From Heterodera schachtii (Eukaryota > Nematoda > Chromadorea > Rhabditida > Heteroderidae), in the NCBI GenBank assembly GCA_023374025.1, contig SIJG01000072.1, forward strand, positions 472,454 to 536,453: 64,000 nt of DNA, read 5' to 3'. Positions 31,708 to 43,422 of the stretch are shown in pieces; position 1 is the stretch's first letter; each line of letters starts with the position of its first letter. The notes under the pieces are model-generated. The model saw only the letters and a program-made list of their open reading frames with translations, did not search any database and was not told the origin of the DNA. The position numbers and the translations under genes were made by a program.

Positions 31708-32948
31708 TTATATTTGAGAATGGTCGACGATCTCAGCAATTGGAATTTGATTTGATGCTCTCATTTGATTTGTTGATTCTTTCGTTCGAATACAATATAC
31801 TTTTACTATCAATTGAAAAGTTTAAGCCTATAGAACCTTTTTTCAAACATGGCTAAGATTTTTGCTTTTCAAAAACCTATCTTTTTGGTATCATTCGAAA
31901 GCACAAAGTCTAATTAATGTAATAATATGAGAAAACAAGAGAATTCTAACATTTCAAGAAAGTTACAAACGAAAATCAGCAATTACTTAATTAATCAATT
32001 CTTTTTTGGTAATTGCCTTAACGCTACGATTTATATATTTTACTTCGTTAGACTTAGTGCTTTCGAATGATACCAAAAAGATAGGTTTAGATCGAACATG
32101 AACAAAGTTATTGTATAAAAACCCGGGATTGTCAATTGATTGGACTCATAAAGTGCATTAGAGCCATAGTTTTTTTGTTGAAAAGCTGAAATAGTTGAAA
32201 AAAAGTTTTTTTTTAAATTTCTCAAGTCAAAATAGTTGTTAAAAAGTTTCAAAAGGTAAAATAGTGAAAATAGTTGCTAAAAAGTTGCTCTAAATCGAAA
32301 AATGTTTGAAGAAAATGTGTTTTTTGCGTTTATCTAAGCATATGCTATCCGCAAAAAAAAATAGCCTAAAAATCCGTTCCCTGCTAATATTGAATGATTG
32401 AAAAATTGTGTAGAAAAAAAAAATCAAAAACATGCAAAAGTGCTAGGAAAATGAGGCGGACTCTCTGATCGGGTTTTTTCCGGATTTGCTAATACTCACC
32501 GATCAATGCACGTTCAAATGCACGAAATCATGCCTTTGATTTGAATGTCACTCGCTTAGATTGGTTTCGTACTTGAATGGCAAGTACGTACTTGAAATCG
32601 ACTCTCATGCGAGAAAATTTAAAACGCTTATATTCTCTAGAAAAACTCGAGATTTTTCATCACTGAGAATCGCAACCCTTCTTATTACCCTAGTGAATTT
32701 TTAATTTTTCTAAACGGGGGGGGGGGGGAGGAGGGAAACACTTTAACTACTTTATTTCCAAATTCATTAGACAATCGTTTCATAAAAAAAATGCACAACA
32801 AAAAAAAACAAGAAAAATAACTGTGTATACATATTATAGAACGAAAGATCAACAAAAGTATTTCTGAGAGGAAATAAGCACAATAAATTGAGATCGATCA
32901 TTTCTCAAATATAATTAATTAAATAATTAATCATTTCCGTACACTTAA
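31708..32948. other. Tail-to-tail spacer F5/F6 with an inverted repeat
   Basis: No gene. Arms 31873-31913 and 32048-32088 are perfect or nearly perfect complements, and each contains GGTATCATTCGAAAGC. A G run lies near 32717-32729. Conserved 3' UTR motifs of the flanking genes are present near 31713 (+) and 32890-32910 (-). Confidence 0.6.
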
Positions 32949-34271
32949 TCAGACGACATTTTCGTTGCTTTTATCCGCTTCTTCTTTTTCTTCCTCTTCC
33001 GCTGAAGGCGACAATGGCCTGAAATTAATTAATTGTTTTTATTTTTCGATAAAATCAAATGCTATTGCTGCTGCTCACCCAATGGATTTATCGAAACTCC
33101 ACAGATCAAAAGTGATATTGTTCAAATTGGCATTGGCACCCCAATTTTCGCGGTCTTCCCATTTAACTGGCGCCGTCGCCGTCTCCCCAATTGGGCACCG
33201 TTTCAGCAGCCAATTATACACTGTTTCGTTGGATGATGCTTCGGTCTTCTGTTTCAGTGTCAGCTTCTCATTTGTCCGTCCATTCACCAATTCAAATTGT
33301 TCAATTGGCATTGTTCCCACTAGAAAATAAAGTTGAATTGTGTAACTGACAGAAGTGGTGGCACTGATAAATGTCTAAACAAAAAAAAAACTAAACGCAA
33401 TTTGACGAAAATATGGCGGGCGACCTCTTTGAAGTTGTTGACCCATTCGAGATTCAGTGGACCCAGATAATTATTGCGATACAATCGCTTCGGTTGTCCA
33501 TCTTTGCTCGGCGTGTGTAACCATTTGGACAACACTTGGCCGGAAGTTGCATTTGGCCCATCATCAGCAATTCCATCGGGTAATAGAGCACAAGAATCAA
33601 TTGAATTCAATTGATCAAGATCAGTGAGAATTGTTGCTGAAGTTTGACGACGCAAATTGGACAAATAATCGCCATTGCCAAAGTTCAAATGGCGAATGCT
33701 TGTCGCAAAAATGGGCCAAATTTCATGGGCAAAAAGTTCCCAAATCGGTTGGACACCCGAACGCAAATACAACCCCAAAAAATTGGTGCCCCTTCTGTCA
33801 AAGAATCGTTTCTTGGAGCGGAGAAATGTGATCACGGAATGGTCAATGTACCCGAAGATTATAAAAATGCTTTAACTTGTACAAAAACTAAGAATGACCG
33901 AATCTGAATGTTATTAAAGCAAATTTTGTTGGGCAGTTGACGGTCCGACAACGGAAAATCCACAAAATTGTTTTTGCCATCGATGAGTACAGACAGTTTC
34001 GCTTTGGTCCTTTGTCCTTGCGAATTTCGATTGCTCTCCAAATTGTCAATTCGCTTTTTCCGTCAAAATGTTTGTCCACTAAAATGTCGGAACGGTCGGA
34101 AAGCAATGCCATTTTGAGTCCGAGTTGAGCATGGTCAAAAGATGGGAGAATGTCCATCCAAACGTCACTACAAAGCCAACTGAAACATGGGAAAATAGTA
34201 AGGGATAACGAAAGTTGCAATTTAAATGAAAATTTGTAATTTTTCAAAATATTTGCTGACCGTCGGTTCAT
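32949..34271 (-). pseudogene. F-box-like family copy F6, frameshift and lost splice acceptor
   Basis: Exons 34261-34271, 33899-34179, 33425-33851, 33079-33374 and 32949-33018. Exon 2 lacks one A in the run of GGACCAAAGCGAAACTG (normal CCAAAAGCG), shifting the frame after KDKGPK. The exon 3 acceptor, TTTCAG in other copies, is TCTTCGG here, so splicing should fail. Exons 3-5 are otherwise open (SATILTDLDQLNSI, WLLKRCPIGETATAPVKW, tail PLSPSAEEEEKEEADKSNEN). The same A deletion occurs in F7. TGTGTCACAAAGGGCA lies at 34322-34337 upstream. Confidence 0.85.
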
Positions 34272-34552
34272 TTTTGTGGTTCAATCAGCAAAGGTTTCCA
34301 ATTTTTTTTCAATTTTATTTGTGTGTCACAAAGGGCAAATAAAACTGTGCTAACATAAACAGAGAGAACAATTAGGAAAAATGAGAGAGCAAAAAGAACA
34401 CAAAATTTTGGGAAAGTTATTTATGTACATAAAACAGTTAATTCGCATTAAAAATTGTGAAATTACCGAAAAGGAGAAAAAATGGCAATTTTATACTAAA
34501 ATATTAGCGTACAATTGAGTACCGAGGTGGTGAAAATGAAAATGCTAATGAT

Positions 34553-35183
34553 CAGGGCTGCAAAAAATATGCACGAAAAGTGGCCAAAATATACGCATAA
34601 ATATGCAAATAAAGTCGTGAAATATGCACTAAATATGCACAAAAATCGCAAAATATGCACCGAATATGCACAAAAAAACTTGAAAATTAGGGGTGCAAAT
34701 TAATTTTAAAAAATTTTTTTCATTAGTACACTTGACAATGAGCTACACAAATATTGACATTTTTAAATCAAAAATTTTGTCATGAAAAAAAAAAAATTTG
34801 GGGGAGGAATTTTTGAGGAAACTTTCCAATTCTTAGTGGTGTGTTTTTTTTAAATTTTCGGTCGATTCTTAGGGGTGTATTTTTCTGAATTTTTAGGGCC
34901 GATTCTTAGGGGTGTATTTTCCGTTTTTATTAGATTTTTGTTAACAAATTTTCCAGAAAATGGCAAAATATGCATAAAAATGCAGAAAAACCCAAAATAT
35001 GCAAAATATGCATAAAGGCCCAAAATATGCAAAATATGCATAAAGGCCCAAAATATGCAAAAATATGCAAATAAAAGTCCCGATTTTTATACGCAAACAC
35101 AAAAAAGAAAGTGTTTTTCCTACTATTTAGAGCATGGAGAAGCCAGGAAAAAAATATGCTTTTGCATATTTTTTGCAGCCCTG
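34553..35183. mobile_element. hAT-like non-autonomous element E11
   Basis: CAGGGCTGCAAAAAATATGC mirrored at the right end, with a perfect 8-bp duplication CTAATGAT at 34545-34552 and 35184-35191. The interior is AAATATGCA words plus three reversed ATTCTTAGGGGTGTATTT motifs (34829-34920). It is inserted between the head-to-head pair F6/F7. Confidence 0.93.
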
Positions 35184-36190
35184 CTAATGATTTTGCGAGA
35201 TTTAAATTCCGATAAAAAATGAGAATAGGTACATAATTGGTTATTTCTTCTCAGCTTGAGTCCCAGTCAGCAGGGGTGGTGCTCGGACAGAAAAATCCCG
35301 ATGTCGCGGATTCAAATTTGCCGCGGTTGGGGATCGCGCATTATTTGTGGTGAACTGGAAAAGTACCCGTTAATAATGCTTAATTGCTTGTGATAAAAAG
35401 CTTTTCGGGGTTAGACACAGATTCTGACACCCATTCGAATCCCGAATCTCTGGGACTAAAACAAGAAATGAAAATTGAAATTTCGAAGCTATAAAAAAGT
35501 TGTTTTGTAAATGTCCCGCTTTTTTTTAAATCCGTTCTATCACCAGTCATTTTTATGAACTATTACTCAAATGAATTATTTACATGCACATAAAATACAT
35601 TTGAAATGGACGCATTTGCGAGCAAGAAAAGGTCAAATACAATACAAAAGATTATACACAATACAATAGTTCGGTCACATAATCGCATCAATTAATAATT
35701 AATTCTTTTCTTCCGAACTCCGGACCCGATTTCGAACAAAAGGTCGAAAATTCAATTTTCGGTTTTTCATTTTTAGTCTAAAAATGTTTTAAGTGATCTT
35801 TTATTGAAGCAGAGGCAGTGTCAAAATGGCTGCACAAACCGACCAACAACTGATTTTGAAAGTCCGTCAGTGCATTCATTTATTTTTCCATTTCTTCTGC
35901 TCCAGTTTTTTCAATAATTTTGAAATTTTATGGCATAATGTCACTAATATTATTTTTGGAAAAATGCACCGCAAAAAATTGTCAAAAATCTGATTTTTAA
36001 ATCCCGATTACATTTGAAATACCTATAGGATTTGCTAATTTACACTCCAAGTGCGGGAATCGAATTCAAAAGACTAAAAAATTTGCTTATTGTTTAGAAA
36101 CGTATTTTACAGGACAATTATTTATTTCATCATTTTGTGACAAACAAATCAATTGAAAAACGGCCAAAGTATACTAATTGAACCACAAAA
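35184..36190. other. Upstream spacer of F7
   Basis: No gene. A GATTCCCGCACTTGG-like B-box remnant occurs near 36050 on the minus strand, and a TTTTGTGACA box lies at 36133-36142, 49-58 bp before the F7 ATG. Degraded copies of the CCGGACCCGATTTCGAA genomic repeat lie near 35710. Confidence 0.4.
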
Positions 36191-37540
36191 ATGAACCGAC
36201 GGTCAGAGAATTTAATTGAAAACTAAAAATTTTTCATTTACCCTAAAAAAATTTCCCATGTTTCAGTTGGATGTGCGGCGACGCTTGGATGGGCATTCTC
36301 CCATCATTTAACCATGCCCAACTCGGACTCAAAATGGCATTGCTTTCCGACCGTTCCGACATTTTAGTGGACAAACATTTTGACGGAAAAAGCGAATTGA
36401 CAATTTGGAGAGCAATCGAAATTCGCAAGGACAAAGGACCAAAGCGAAACTGTCTGTACGGATTGATGGCAAATTTGTGGATTTTCCATTGTCGGATCGT
36501 CAGATGCCCAACAAAATCTGCTTTAAAAGCGTTCGGATTGAGTAATTACAAATTTTTATATGTATTAAAGCATATTTTATATTTTTCAGGTACATTGACA
36601 ATTCCGTGATCACATTTCTGAGTTCCAACAAACAAATTTGGGACAGAAATGGCACAAATTTGTATTTGGTTGTGGATTCAGACAACCCAACTAATGTCCA
36701 GCAGCCATGGGAACTTTTTGTCCATGAAATTTGGCCAATTTTTGCGACAAGCATTCGACATTTGGGCGTTCCCAATGGCCATCATTTGGAAAATTTGCGT
36801 CGCATTTCACCGACACTTCTCACTGATTGCGAGCAATTGAATTCAATCGACTGTCGTCTGTTCCCAGATGGAATTGCTGATGATGGGCCAAATGCATCAG
36901 CTGGCCAAGTGTTGTCCAAATGGCTGCACACTCCGACAAAAGATGGCCAACCGAAGCGATTGCATCGCAATAATATTTTGGGTCCACAGAATCTCGGATG
37001 GGTCAACAACTTCAAAGAGGTGTCCCGCCATATTTTCTATAAATTTTGTTTTTGTTTATCAATTTTTGTGTTTAGACATTTCGCCGTGCCACAACTTCTG
37101 TCAGTTACCATATTCAACTTTATTTTCGTATGGAACCAACGCCAATTGAGCCATTTGAATTGGTGAACGAACGGACGAAAGAAAAGCTGACACTGATAGT
37201 GACACTGGAACAGAATATCGATGAATTCTACGCATATGTGTATAATTGGCTGTTGCAACGGTGCCCAATTGGTGAGACGGCGACGGCGCCAATTAAGTGG
37301 GAAAACCGTGAGAATTCGGATGCCAATTTTAACTATATCAGATTTGAGCTGCGATATCACATTTATTCGGGTGCCAATTTGAACAAAATCCTATTTGATT
37401 TGTGGGATGGAAATCGATGCATTGGGTGAGCATCAACAAGCAATTTTTGATTGTCGTAAAATAAAAATGAAAATAATTTTAGACAATTGTTGCCACCATC
37501 AGTGGAAGAAGAAGAAGCAGATCAGAGAAACGGAAATTAA
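36191..37540 (+). pseudogene. F-box-like family copy F7, frameshifted in exon 2
   Basis: Exons 36191-36201, 36267-36541, 36590-37019, 37076-37425 and 37483-37540. All splice sites look good and exons 3-5 are open. Exon 2 has the same missing A as F6 (GGACCAAAGCGAAACTG near 36438), giving KGPKRNCLYG out of frame. Exon 4 is longer than usual because a segment is duplicated: ANFNYIRFELR is followed by GANLNKILFDLW. The tail QLLPPSVEEEEADQRNGN is acidic. If the indel is an assembly error the gene would be intact. If real, it is a young pseudogene. Confidence 0.8.
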
Positions 37541-38446
37541 TTATATTTGAGAAATGATCGATCTCGCCAATAGAAAACGGATTTTATGCCATCATTTTCT
37601 CTTAGAAATGCTTTTGTTGATTCTTTTGTTCGAATAAAACATTGATCGTACAATTTGGATTTTTTGGCGAATTTCAAAAGTATACACCCTTAAAAAATCG
37701 AAAAATTTGAGCCTTTTGTAAGAACTTTTTGAAAAAGCGGATTTTCTCCGATTTGTGGCTCAAATCTTTATTGATACATTGAAAGCTGGATAGCCAGACG
37801 AGTAAAAAGCAATTAAAATGTCAAATTTATGACTTGTGATAAAACGGGATTTGGTTCGTGAATTTTACAACAAAAAAGCGGATATTCATGAATACCTAGT
37901 TATCCTATAACGTAAATCGTATTCTAAATCCGAATCTGACAAAAAAAAAACAATCAACCAAATTGCTCTCTATTTGATGAAACAAAAGTCGAAAATCCAA
38001 ATTTGGGAATTTAGTCTTTTTCGTATAAAAAGGCTTAAGGTAAATGCTCTTTTGTTGCAGCAATTAATGCTTTCAATTTGTTTCCGTGTATTTAAGCTGA
38101 CTTTGACACAAAAATACGAAATTCAAGGATTTGAGCTGTCGGTTTTTTATTCGAATTTTGGTCCGGGTTTGGCCGAAATAGATGCCAGCTTCATGATCAG
38201 CGAACGACCTTGAAAATCCCGGCAGCAGGAATCTTGATATTGTGTCTATCACTGACGCATTTTCCAGGAGCCATTCAATTGATACGCAAGCAAAAAAATG
38301 TATCTATGTTTTATATACCTAATTGGCACGAAAGAATCAACAAAAGCGTTTCAGAAGGGAGAAAATATGCACAACAAATTGAGATCGATCATTTCTCAAA
38401 ATACAATTAATTAATTCATTCATTCCCGTACACTTCAAACGACATT
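37541..38446. other. Tail-to-tail spacer F7/F8
   Basis: No gene. It holds the 3' UTR motifs of both neighbours (37547-37564 and mirrored 38381-38400), and a dispersed repeat near 38150-38222 (TTCGAATTTTGGTCCGGG, CATGATCAGCGA) that also occurs at 56640-56710. Confidence 0.5.
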
Positions 38447-38655
38447 TTAGTTGCTTTGATCCGCTTCTTCTTCTTTTTCTTCCTCTTCCGCTGGTGGCGA
38501 CAATGGCCTAAAATTAATTTTAAAAATTTTTTGATAAAATCAAAAATTGCTGTTTTTGCTGCTCACCCAATGGATTCGCTGAAACTCCACAGATCAAATC
38601 GGATATGGTTCAAATTGGCATTGGCACCCAAATTTTCGCTGTCTTCCCACTTAAT

Positions 38656-38908
38656 GAATTTGGACACATCAAACTGTAAATGTCCAAGTCATTTTATAAA
38701 TTAACATTAAAATGAAATGTGGAGAAAAAATGTATCAAATTAACATAATTTTGCTGACATTTTTATTTGATCAATTTTTTTCTGATCACTTTTGGCGAAA
38801 GAGCTAAAAACCCGAAAACTCACAAAGTAAATCGATTACATATGCCTCTACATGATAAAAGTGGTTATAAAATGATTTGGACACTTACCGTTCGATATGT
38901 TCCCGGTA
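38656..38908. mobile_element. Short inverted-repeat element in F8 exon 4
   Basis: About 44-bp terminal arms: TTTGGACACATCAAACTG, then CATTTTATAA on the left, mirrored by TTATAAAATGATTTGGACAC on the right. There is no ORF. It abuts the foldback element. Confidence 0.7.
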
Positions 38909-38911
38909 CGC

Positions 38912-39784
38912 GACATTTCTTTCCCGCCATTTCTTTCCCGCCGTTTCTTTCCCGCCATTTCTTTCCCGTCATTTCTTTCCCAAGACATTTCTTTCCCAGG
39001 ACATTTCTTTCCCGCCATTTCTTTCCCGCCGTTTCTTTCCCGCCATTTCTTTCCCGTCATTTCTTTCCCAAGACATTTCTTTCCCAGGACATTTCTTTCC
39101 CAGGACATTTATTTCCCACCGTTTCTTTCCCGGGACTTTTCTTTCCCAAAATTAGAATTAATCCTAAATATTAAAATAAATTTATAAAGCAATATAAGCG
39201 TTGTAAGCACATAAGCAACAATAATTTTAAGGAAAATTAATACGTTGAAGACAATGTTTACCAAATGAAAATTTGAATTTTTGAATTTACACTACAGTAA
39301 CTTTTGTGTCTGACTTCAGGAAGGAACAAATTCATAGAAGGGTTGAAAAGAGTTCAAAAAAATCGTGATAATTATACGAAGAATTTGTTCGGGGAGATGA
39401 TGCAGCAAAAAAAAAGGCTTGTGTACCAAAAAACAGATGAGCGTATTAGAAACATTGTTGTTGGCGGCCTCGGAGAACGGACTATTGTTGAATATTTACG
39501 TGTGATTGCAAACAATTTTGAAATGGATCAGTGAGCAATTGAGTTTTTTTTGTCAGTGATTGGTCATATTATTGTTATTACTGCTTATATTGCTTTATAA
39601 ATTTATTTTAATATTTAGGATTAATTCTAATTTTGGGAAAGAAATGTCCTGGGAAAGAAATGTCCTGGGAAAGAAATGTCCTGGGAAAGAAATGTCCTGG
39701 GAAAGAAATGTCTTGGGAAAGAAATGACGGGAAAGAAATGGCGGGAAAGAAACGGCGGGAAAGAAATGGCGGGAAAGAAATGTC
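38912..39784. mobile_element. Foldback (FB-like) element with tandem-repeat arms
   Basis: Left arm 38912-39199 and right arm 39583-39784 are inverted. Each arm consists of a 13-16 bp unit (CCATTTCTTTCCCG) repeated many times, followed toward the loop by a unique stretch of at least 60 bp that is identical on both arms (AAAATTAGAATTAATCC onward). The loop (39200-39582) holds a 76-residue ORF. Tandem-repeat arms around a short loop are the architecture of Drosophila FB elements. ORFs rich in FFPAISFPPFLS are products of the arms. Confidence 0.85.
39304..39534 (+). CDS. Small ORF in the foldback loop, unknown
   Basis: The track begins at 39304, but an acceptor-like TGACTTCAG near 39320 suggests that a terminal exon starts there. 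The peptide runs RNKFIEGLKRVQKNRDNYTK to ERTIVEYLRVIANNFEMDQ, stop. It has an ordinary amino-acid composition unlike the repeat arms. I recognise no domain. It could be a captured host exon or a transposase relic. Confidence 0.35.
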   Translation: MCLTSGRNKFIEGLKRVQKNRDNYTKNLFGEMMQQKKRLVYQKTDERIRNIVVGGLGERTIVEYLRVIANNFEMDQ

Positions 39785-40801
39785 CTGCTCCGTTATTCAC
39801 CAATTCAAATTGTTCAATTGGCATTTCTGTCACAATAAAAAAAAGTTGAATATGGTAACTGACAGAAGTGGTGGCACGGCGAAATGTCTAAACAAAAAGT
39901 TGGTACAATTTATAGAAAATATGGCGGGACACCTCTTTGAAGTTGTTGACCCATTCGAGATTCAATGGACCCGAGTAATTATTGCGATGCAATTGTTTCG
40001 GTTGACCATTTTTTGTCGGAGTGTGAAGCCATTTGGACAATGCCTGGCCGGAAGTTGCATTTGGTCCATCGTCGGCAATTCCATCGGGTAATAGAGCACC
40101 AGAATCGAATGAATTCAATTGATCAAGATCAGTGAGAATTGTCGGCGATGTGCGGCGACGCAAATTGTCCAAATGATAGCCATTGGGAAAGCCCAAATGG
40201 CGAATGCTTGTCGAAAATATAGGCCAAATTTCACGGGCCAAAACATCCCAAATTGGCTGGACATCTTCGGTTTCGTCACCATCAATAAACAGCTCCAATT
40301 TGGTGCCATTTCTGTCCCAAATTTGTTTGTTGGAACTCAGAAATGTGATCACGGAATTGTCAATGTACCTGAAAAATATAAATATGCTTTAATACACTAT
40401 AAAAATTTGTAATTACTCAATCCGAACGCTTTTAAAGCAGATTTTGTTGGGCATCTGACGATCCGACAATGGAAAATCCACAAATTTGCCATCAATCCGT
40501 ACAGACAGTTTCGCTTTTGGTCCTTTGTCCTTGCGAATTTCGATTGCTCTCCAAATTGTCAATTCGCTTTTTCCGTCAAAATGTTTGTCCACTAAAATGT
40601 CGGAACGGTCGGAAAGCAATGCCATTTTGAGTCCGAGTTGAGCATGGTCAAATGATGGGAGAATGTCCATCCAAACGTCGCTACAAATCCAACTGAAACA
40701 TAGGAAAAAATTAGGGTAAATGAAAATTTTAATTTAAAAAAAAAATTCCTTACCGTTTGTTCATTTTTGCGATTGTATTATGAATGAAAAAGTCTTTTTG
40801 A

Positions 40802-40813
40802 CCCCTTTATATA
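40802..40813 (-). promoter_or_regulatory. TATA-type box upstream of F8
   Basis: The minus strand reads TATATAAAGGGG about 40 bp from the F8 ATG, as in F2. Confidence 0.5.
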
Positions 40814-40870
40814 TTCATTAATTCTTAATTGTTGTGCATAAGAAAGCATTTTGGTAACCGTTCACTGTAC

Positions 40871-40990
40871 GCTAATATTTTTCATATAAAAATGCCCTTG
40901 TTTCTTCTTCTTTTCCTCCTCATTCCATTCATTCATTCGTCCATTTCCGTTAATTTTGTTCCTGCAAATGTGTTCAGGAATTCTGTACGT
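40871..40990 (+). promoter_or_regulatory. F-box-like promoter block driving rightward
   Basis: GCTAATATTTTTCATATAAAAATG, TTCTTCTTC, CTCATTCCATTC, then TGTTCAGGAATTCTGTACG, matching the block upstream of F1. It lies only 60 bp from the F8 TATA box, in divergent orientation. The coding copy that should follow is reduced to a TTTTTTCAGTTGGTGTGCCG stub near 41180. Confidence 0.55.
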
Positions 40991-41244
40991 TTATTGTTAC
41001 CTTTTTTTTCTGATTTTTTCCATTTCTTTTGCTCATTTTTTGACCATCAGAATTGGGAGATAAAAATTTCAAAACCAATTTTGAAACTTTGGCTTAATTG
41101 GTTTCAAAAAAAAAAGATTAAAGAAAGTTAAAACTTCAATTTTCTCACTTTGATGCTTTTCCCGAATCCATTTTTTTCAGTTGGTGTGCCGTGTTTCTTC
41201 TTCTGTTGGTTGTCTGTGCCATCATTGTTTGGTTCTTTTTGGCC

Positions 41245-41948
41245 ATGTCAAAAAACGACGACGCCCTCACAAAAAAGAAATGTAAATAAAATTAAACATA
41301 AAATTGAAAATTTCTTCACTTTTTCAGCTTTATCTGCGGCGATTGTTGGCTTTTGGTGTTCGATTTTCTTGTGCCTTCTCAGCTCGGCCTCGAAATTGCA
41401 CTGATCAGCCGTCGTTTTGACCTCCGAGTGGACGAACACTTCAAAACACGCAAATGGATGTTGAACAAACAATTGAAAATTCAATGGAAATTCAGAGAAA
41501 ATGGCACCAAGGAAATGCAAACTATCGATGCCGACAAAGGAAAAGCATTGCCAATTCCGCAAAAGCCGTTGCCGAACAAAGTGATCGGATTCAGCAAATG
41601 CATTACGATCATGTAAAAACTGATTAGATTGAAATTGATTTATGGCCATCACATCCTCCGCTTTTCAGTTACATCGATCAAAATGTCGTCGCATTTCTCC
41701 ACCGTTTTCACAGTTTTTTCGCCACTTCTGCAATGGATTTGGACATTATCACTGAAAATGGCCGCATTTTGGAATTTGTGTTGCACAATATTTGGCCAAT
41801 GTTCCGCGATTCAATGCGTCACCTCTTTTTGAATGCCACCATTTTTCACCGCATGTGCCAATTGGACCCATCAATGCTCAGCGATTGTCCATCACTTCGC
41901 TATGTCTATTTATATGACGCGGCAATATGTGATGTGTGTTTTGTGTGA
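41245..41948 (+). pseudogene. Divergent F-box-like family member F9, truncated
   Basis: A candidate exon 1, 41245-41281 (MSKNDDALTKKK), is followed by exons 41328-41612 and 41669-41948. Exon 2 encodes FICGDCWLLVFDFLVPSQLG, then ALISRRFDLRVDEHF and KALPIPQKPLPNKVI. This is the second cyst-nematode subfamily with a clearer F-box. Exon 3 gives YIDQNVVAFLHRF, LHNIWPMFRDSMRHLFL and MLSDCPSLRYVYLYDAA, then stops early. The C-terminal half is missing and exon 1 does not match the phase of exon 2, so it is probably a pseudogene. It sits among members of the other subfamily. Confidence 0.7.
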
Positions 41949-42540
41949 AGTGCCCCGCGGGGCGTTGTGCCAAAATGCCAGCGACAACCCTTGAGAGGAA
42001 ATGCCATTTTGAAAATGGAAATGAATTTTTATTGGAGATTAGTGTAATATAAAATGAATAAAATATAATTTTGCGATTTTTCGAGGGAAATTTTTTAAAT
42101 TAAATAGCATTATAGGCAAATTATAAATTAGTTCATTATAATGAAAGTTGTCTATTTTTATTTAAATCTATTTTTACTTTTCTTTTTAAAAAGGGAAGGT
42201 TTAAAAAATATTTAAATTTTAAAAATAATTAAATATTGAAAATGAACAAATGATATCTTTTTAATATAAAGTTTATTTAAAAATAATAAATAAAACAAAA
42301 ATTATAATTAAATTTATATTTAAAAAATATATAAAGAATCAATTTACAAACAATTTTGTTAAATAATTTAAAAATATTTCAATATAAAAACTAAAAAAAA
42401 TTATATTTTAAATTTTATTTCGAAAAATTTAAAAATAAATAATGGCTAAGGATTTCCCGAAAAAACATACTCACGAACAAATTCTGTAAAAAATATTTTC
42501 CTTCTTCCGTTAATTAAGCCACTTTTTAGCACCCCCAAAA
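41949..42540. other. Very AT-rich gene-free stretch
   Basis: 42060-42480 is almost entirely A and T (runs of ATTTAAAAATAAT). No ORF or repeat pair was recognised. It may be intergenic filler or a matrix-attachment-like region. Confidence 0.4.
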
Positions 42541-43422
42541 AAAGTGTCACATTGTATAAGCGAGCGAGGCTTGTGCCTTTTTACGGCGCCGCGCCGCCGC
42601 CGCTAATTGGATTAGAAAACAAAAAGGCGTGAAAAGTCAGCGGCGTTGCGCAAGTGGCGGACTCGGCACTTGACTGAATGGCATTTTGAAGAGTGGGCCA
42701 AATGGCCTGAGGCAAAGTGTCGGCAAAAGCCCTTTGATGTCGCTTTCGCGCATTGGCAAACAATTTTGCTAATTGTCCGTGTTCCCACGTTTTTAATGAG
42801 AAATGGAGGGAAGGGGGTGACAAAAATTAAAAGAATAAAACAAAATAACCGTAACAAAGTGGCAAGGAAAGAACAAATTCAGTGCTTGCACTCTGTCGGG
42901 GGAAATAACGATAGATAATCCCTTTTAATTAAAAAATTAGGTGAAAAACAAATGAATTAATTATCAAAATGAGGAAGAGACGGACGGTGGACTAATAAAT
43001 TGAAGTAGTGAGGAAAATTGGGAAATTAAAAAAAAAAGAAATTCGGATTTAGGCAGGGGTTGAAAACCAATTGAGACTTTCGATAGCCCTAAATGTTCTG
43101 TATTTCCAAGAAGTTAATTGCTCGTTAAATTCGTAATTTATGAAAATTCGCGATTTTTTTGCGGGAAAAATGCTTTTAAAACTTTTTTTTTCAATTTTTT
43201 AAATAAAGATTGATAAAATCTTAAATCGGTAGAAAAATCGGAAAACCGGACCGGGAATCCAATAATTCTGATCGATTATTATTAATGAAAATTGATCAGA
43301 TAATTGCCCGTCAGATTTACTTGTTCTCCGTTTATTTAATATCTAGCTCAAATTTGGATATTTGGACCAAAAGTTTCATTTTACAATTTATTTAAGCAAA
43401 ATTATATCAAATATGTTTTTAG
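42541..43422. other. GC-shifted stretch, no assignable gene
   Basis: 42570-42800 has higher GC (ACGGCGCCGCGCCGCCGCCG), with open frames on both strands (42646-42918 + and 42581-42823 -). Neither has splice or domain support. The remainder is AT-rich. Confidence 0.35.

Larger units (their letters stand above)
38447..40764 (-). pseudogene. F-box-like family copy F8, exon 4 destroyed by insertions
   Basis: Exons 40754-40764, 40417-40692 and 39933-40368 are intact in phase (WICSDVWMDILPSFDHAQLG, SPTILTDLDQLNSF, SGQALSKWLHTP). Exon 4 starts at 39887 and reads to IEQFELVNN near 39788, then runs into foreign DNA. Its 3' remnant resumes at 38655-38577 (ENLGANANLNHIRFDLW), and exon 5 is 38447-38507. 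About 130 bp of exon 4, including the WLLKRCPI motif, were lost. The insert is a short inverted-repeat element (38656-38908) beside a foldback element (38912-39784). Confidence 0.9.

Noticed and set aside
38912..39145. CRISPR-like regular repeat array
   Set aside because: The unit is 13-16 bp with no unique spacers, and it is mirrored in a second arm. It is a foldback transposon arm in a eukaryote.
38767..39187. Overlapping ORFs of 80-135 codons rich in FFPAISFPPFLS
   Set aside because: They are translations of the tandem TTTCTTTCCC arms of the foldback element in several frames on both strands. They are not genes.
42581..42918. ORFs on both strands in a GC-shifted block
   Set aside because: Each strand is open across the same block, with no domain, start context or splice partner. 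I could not choose between them or support either.
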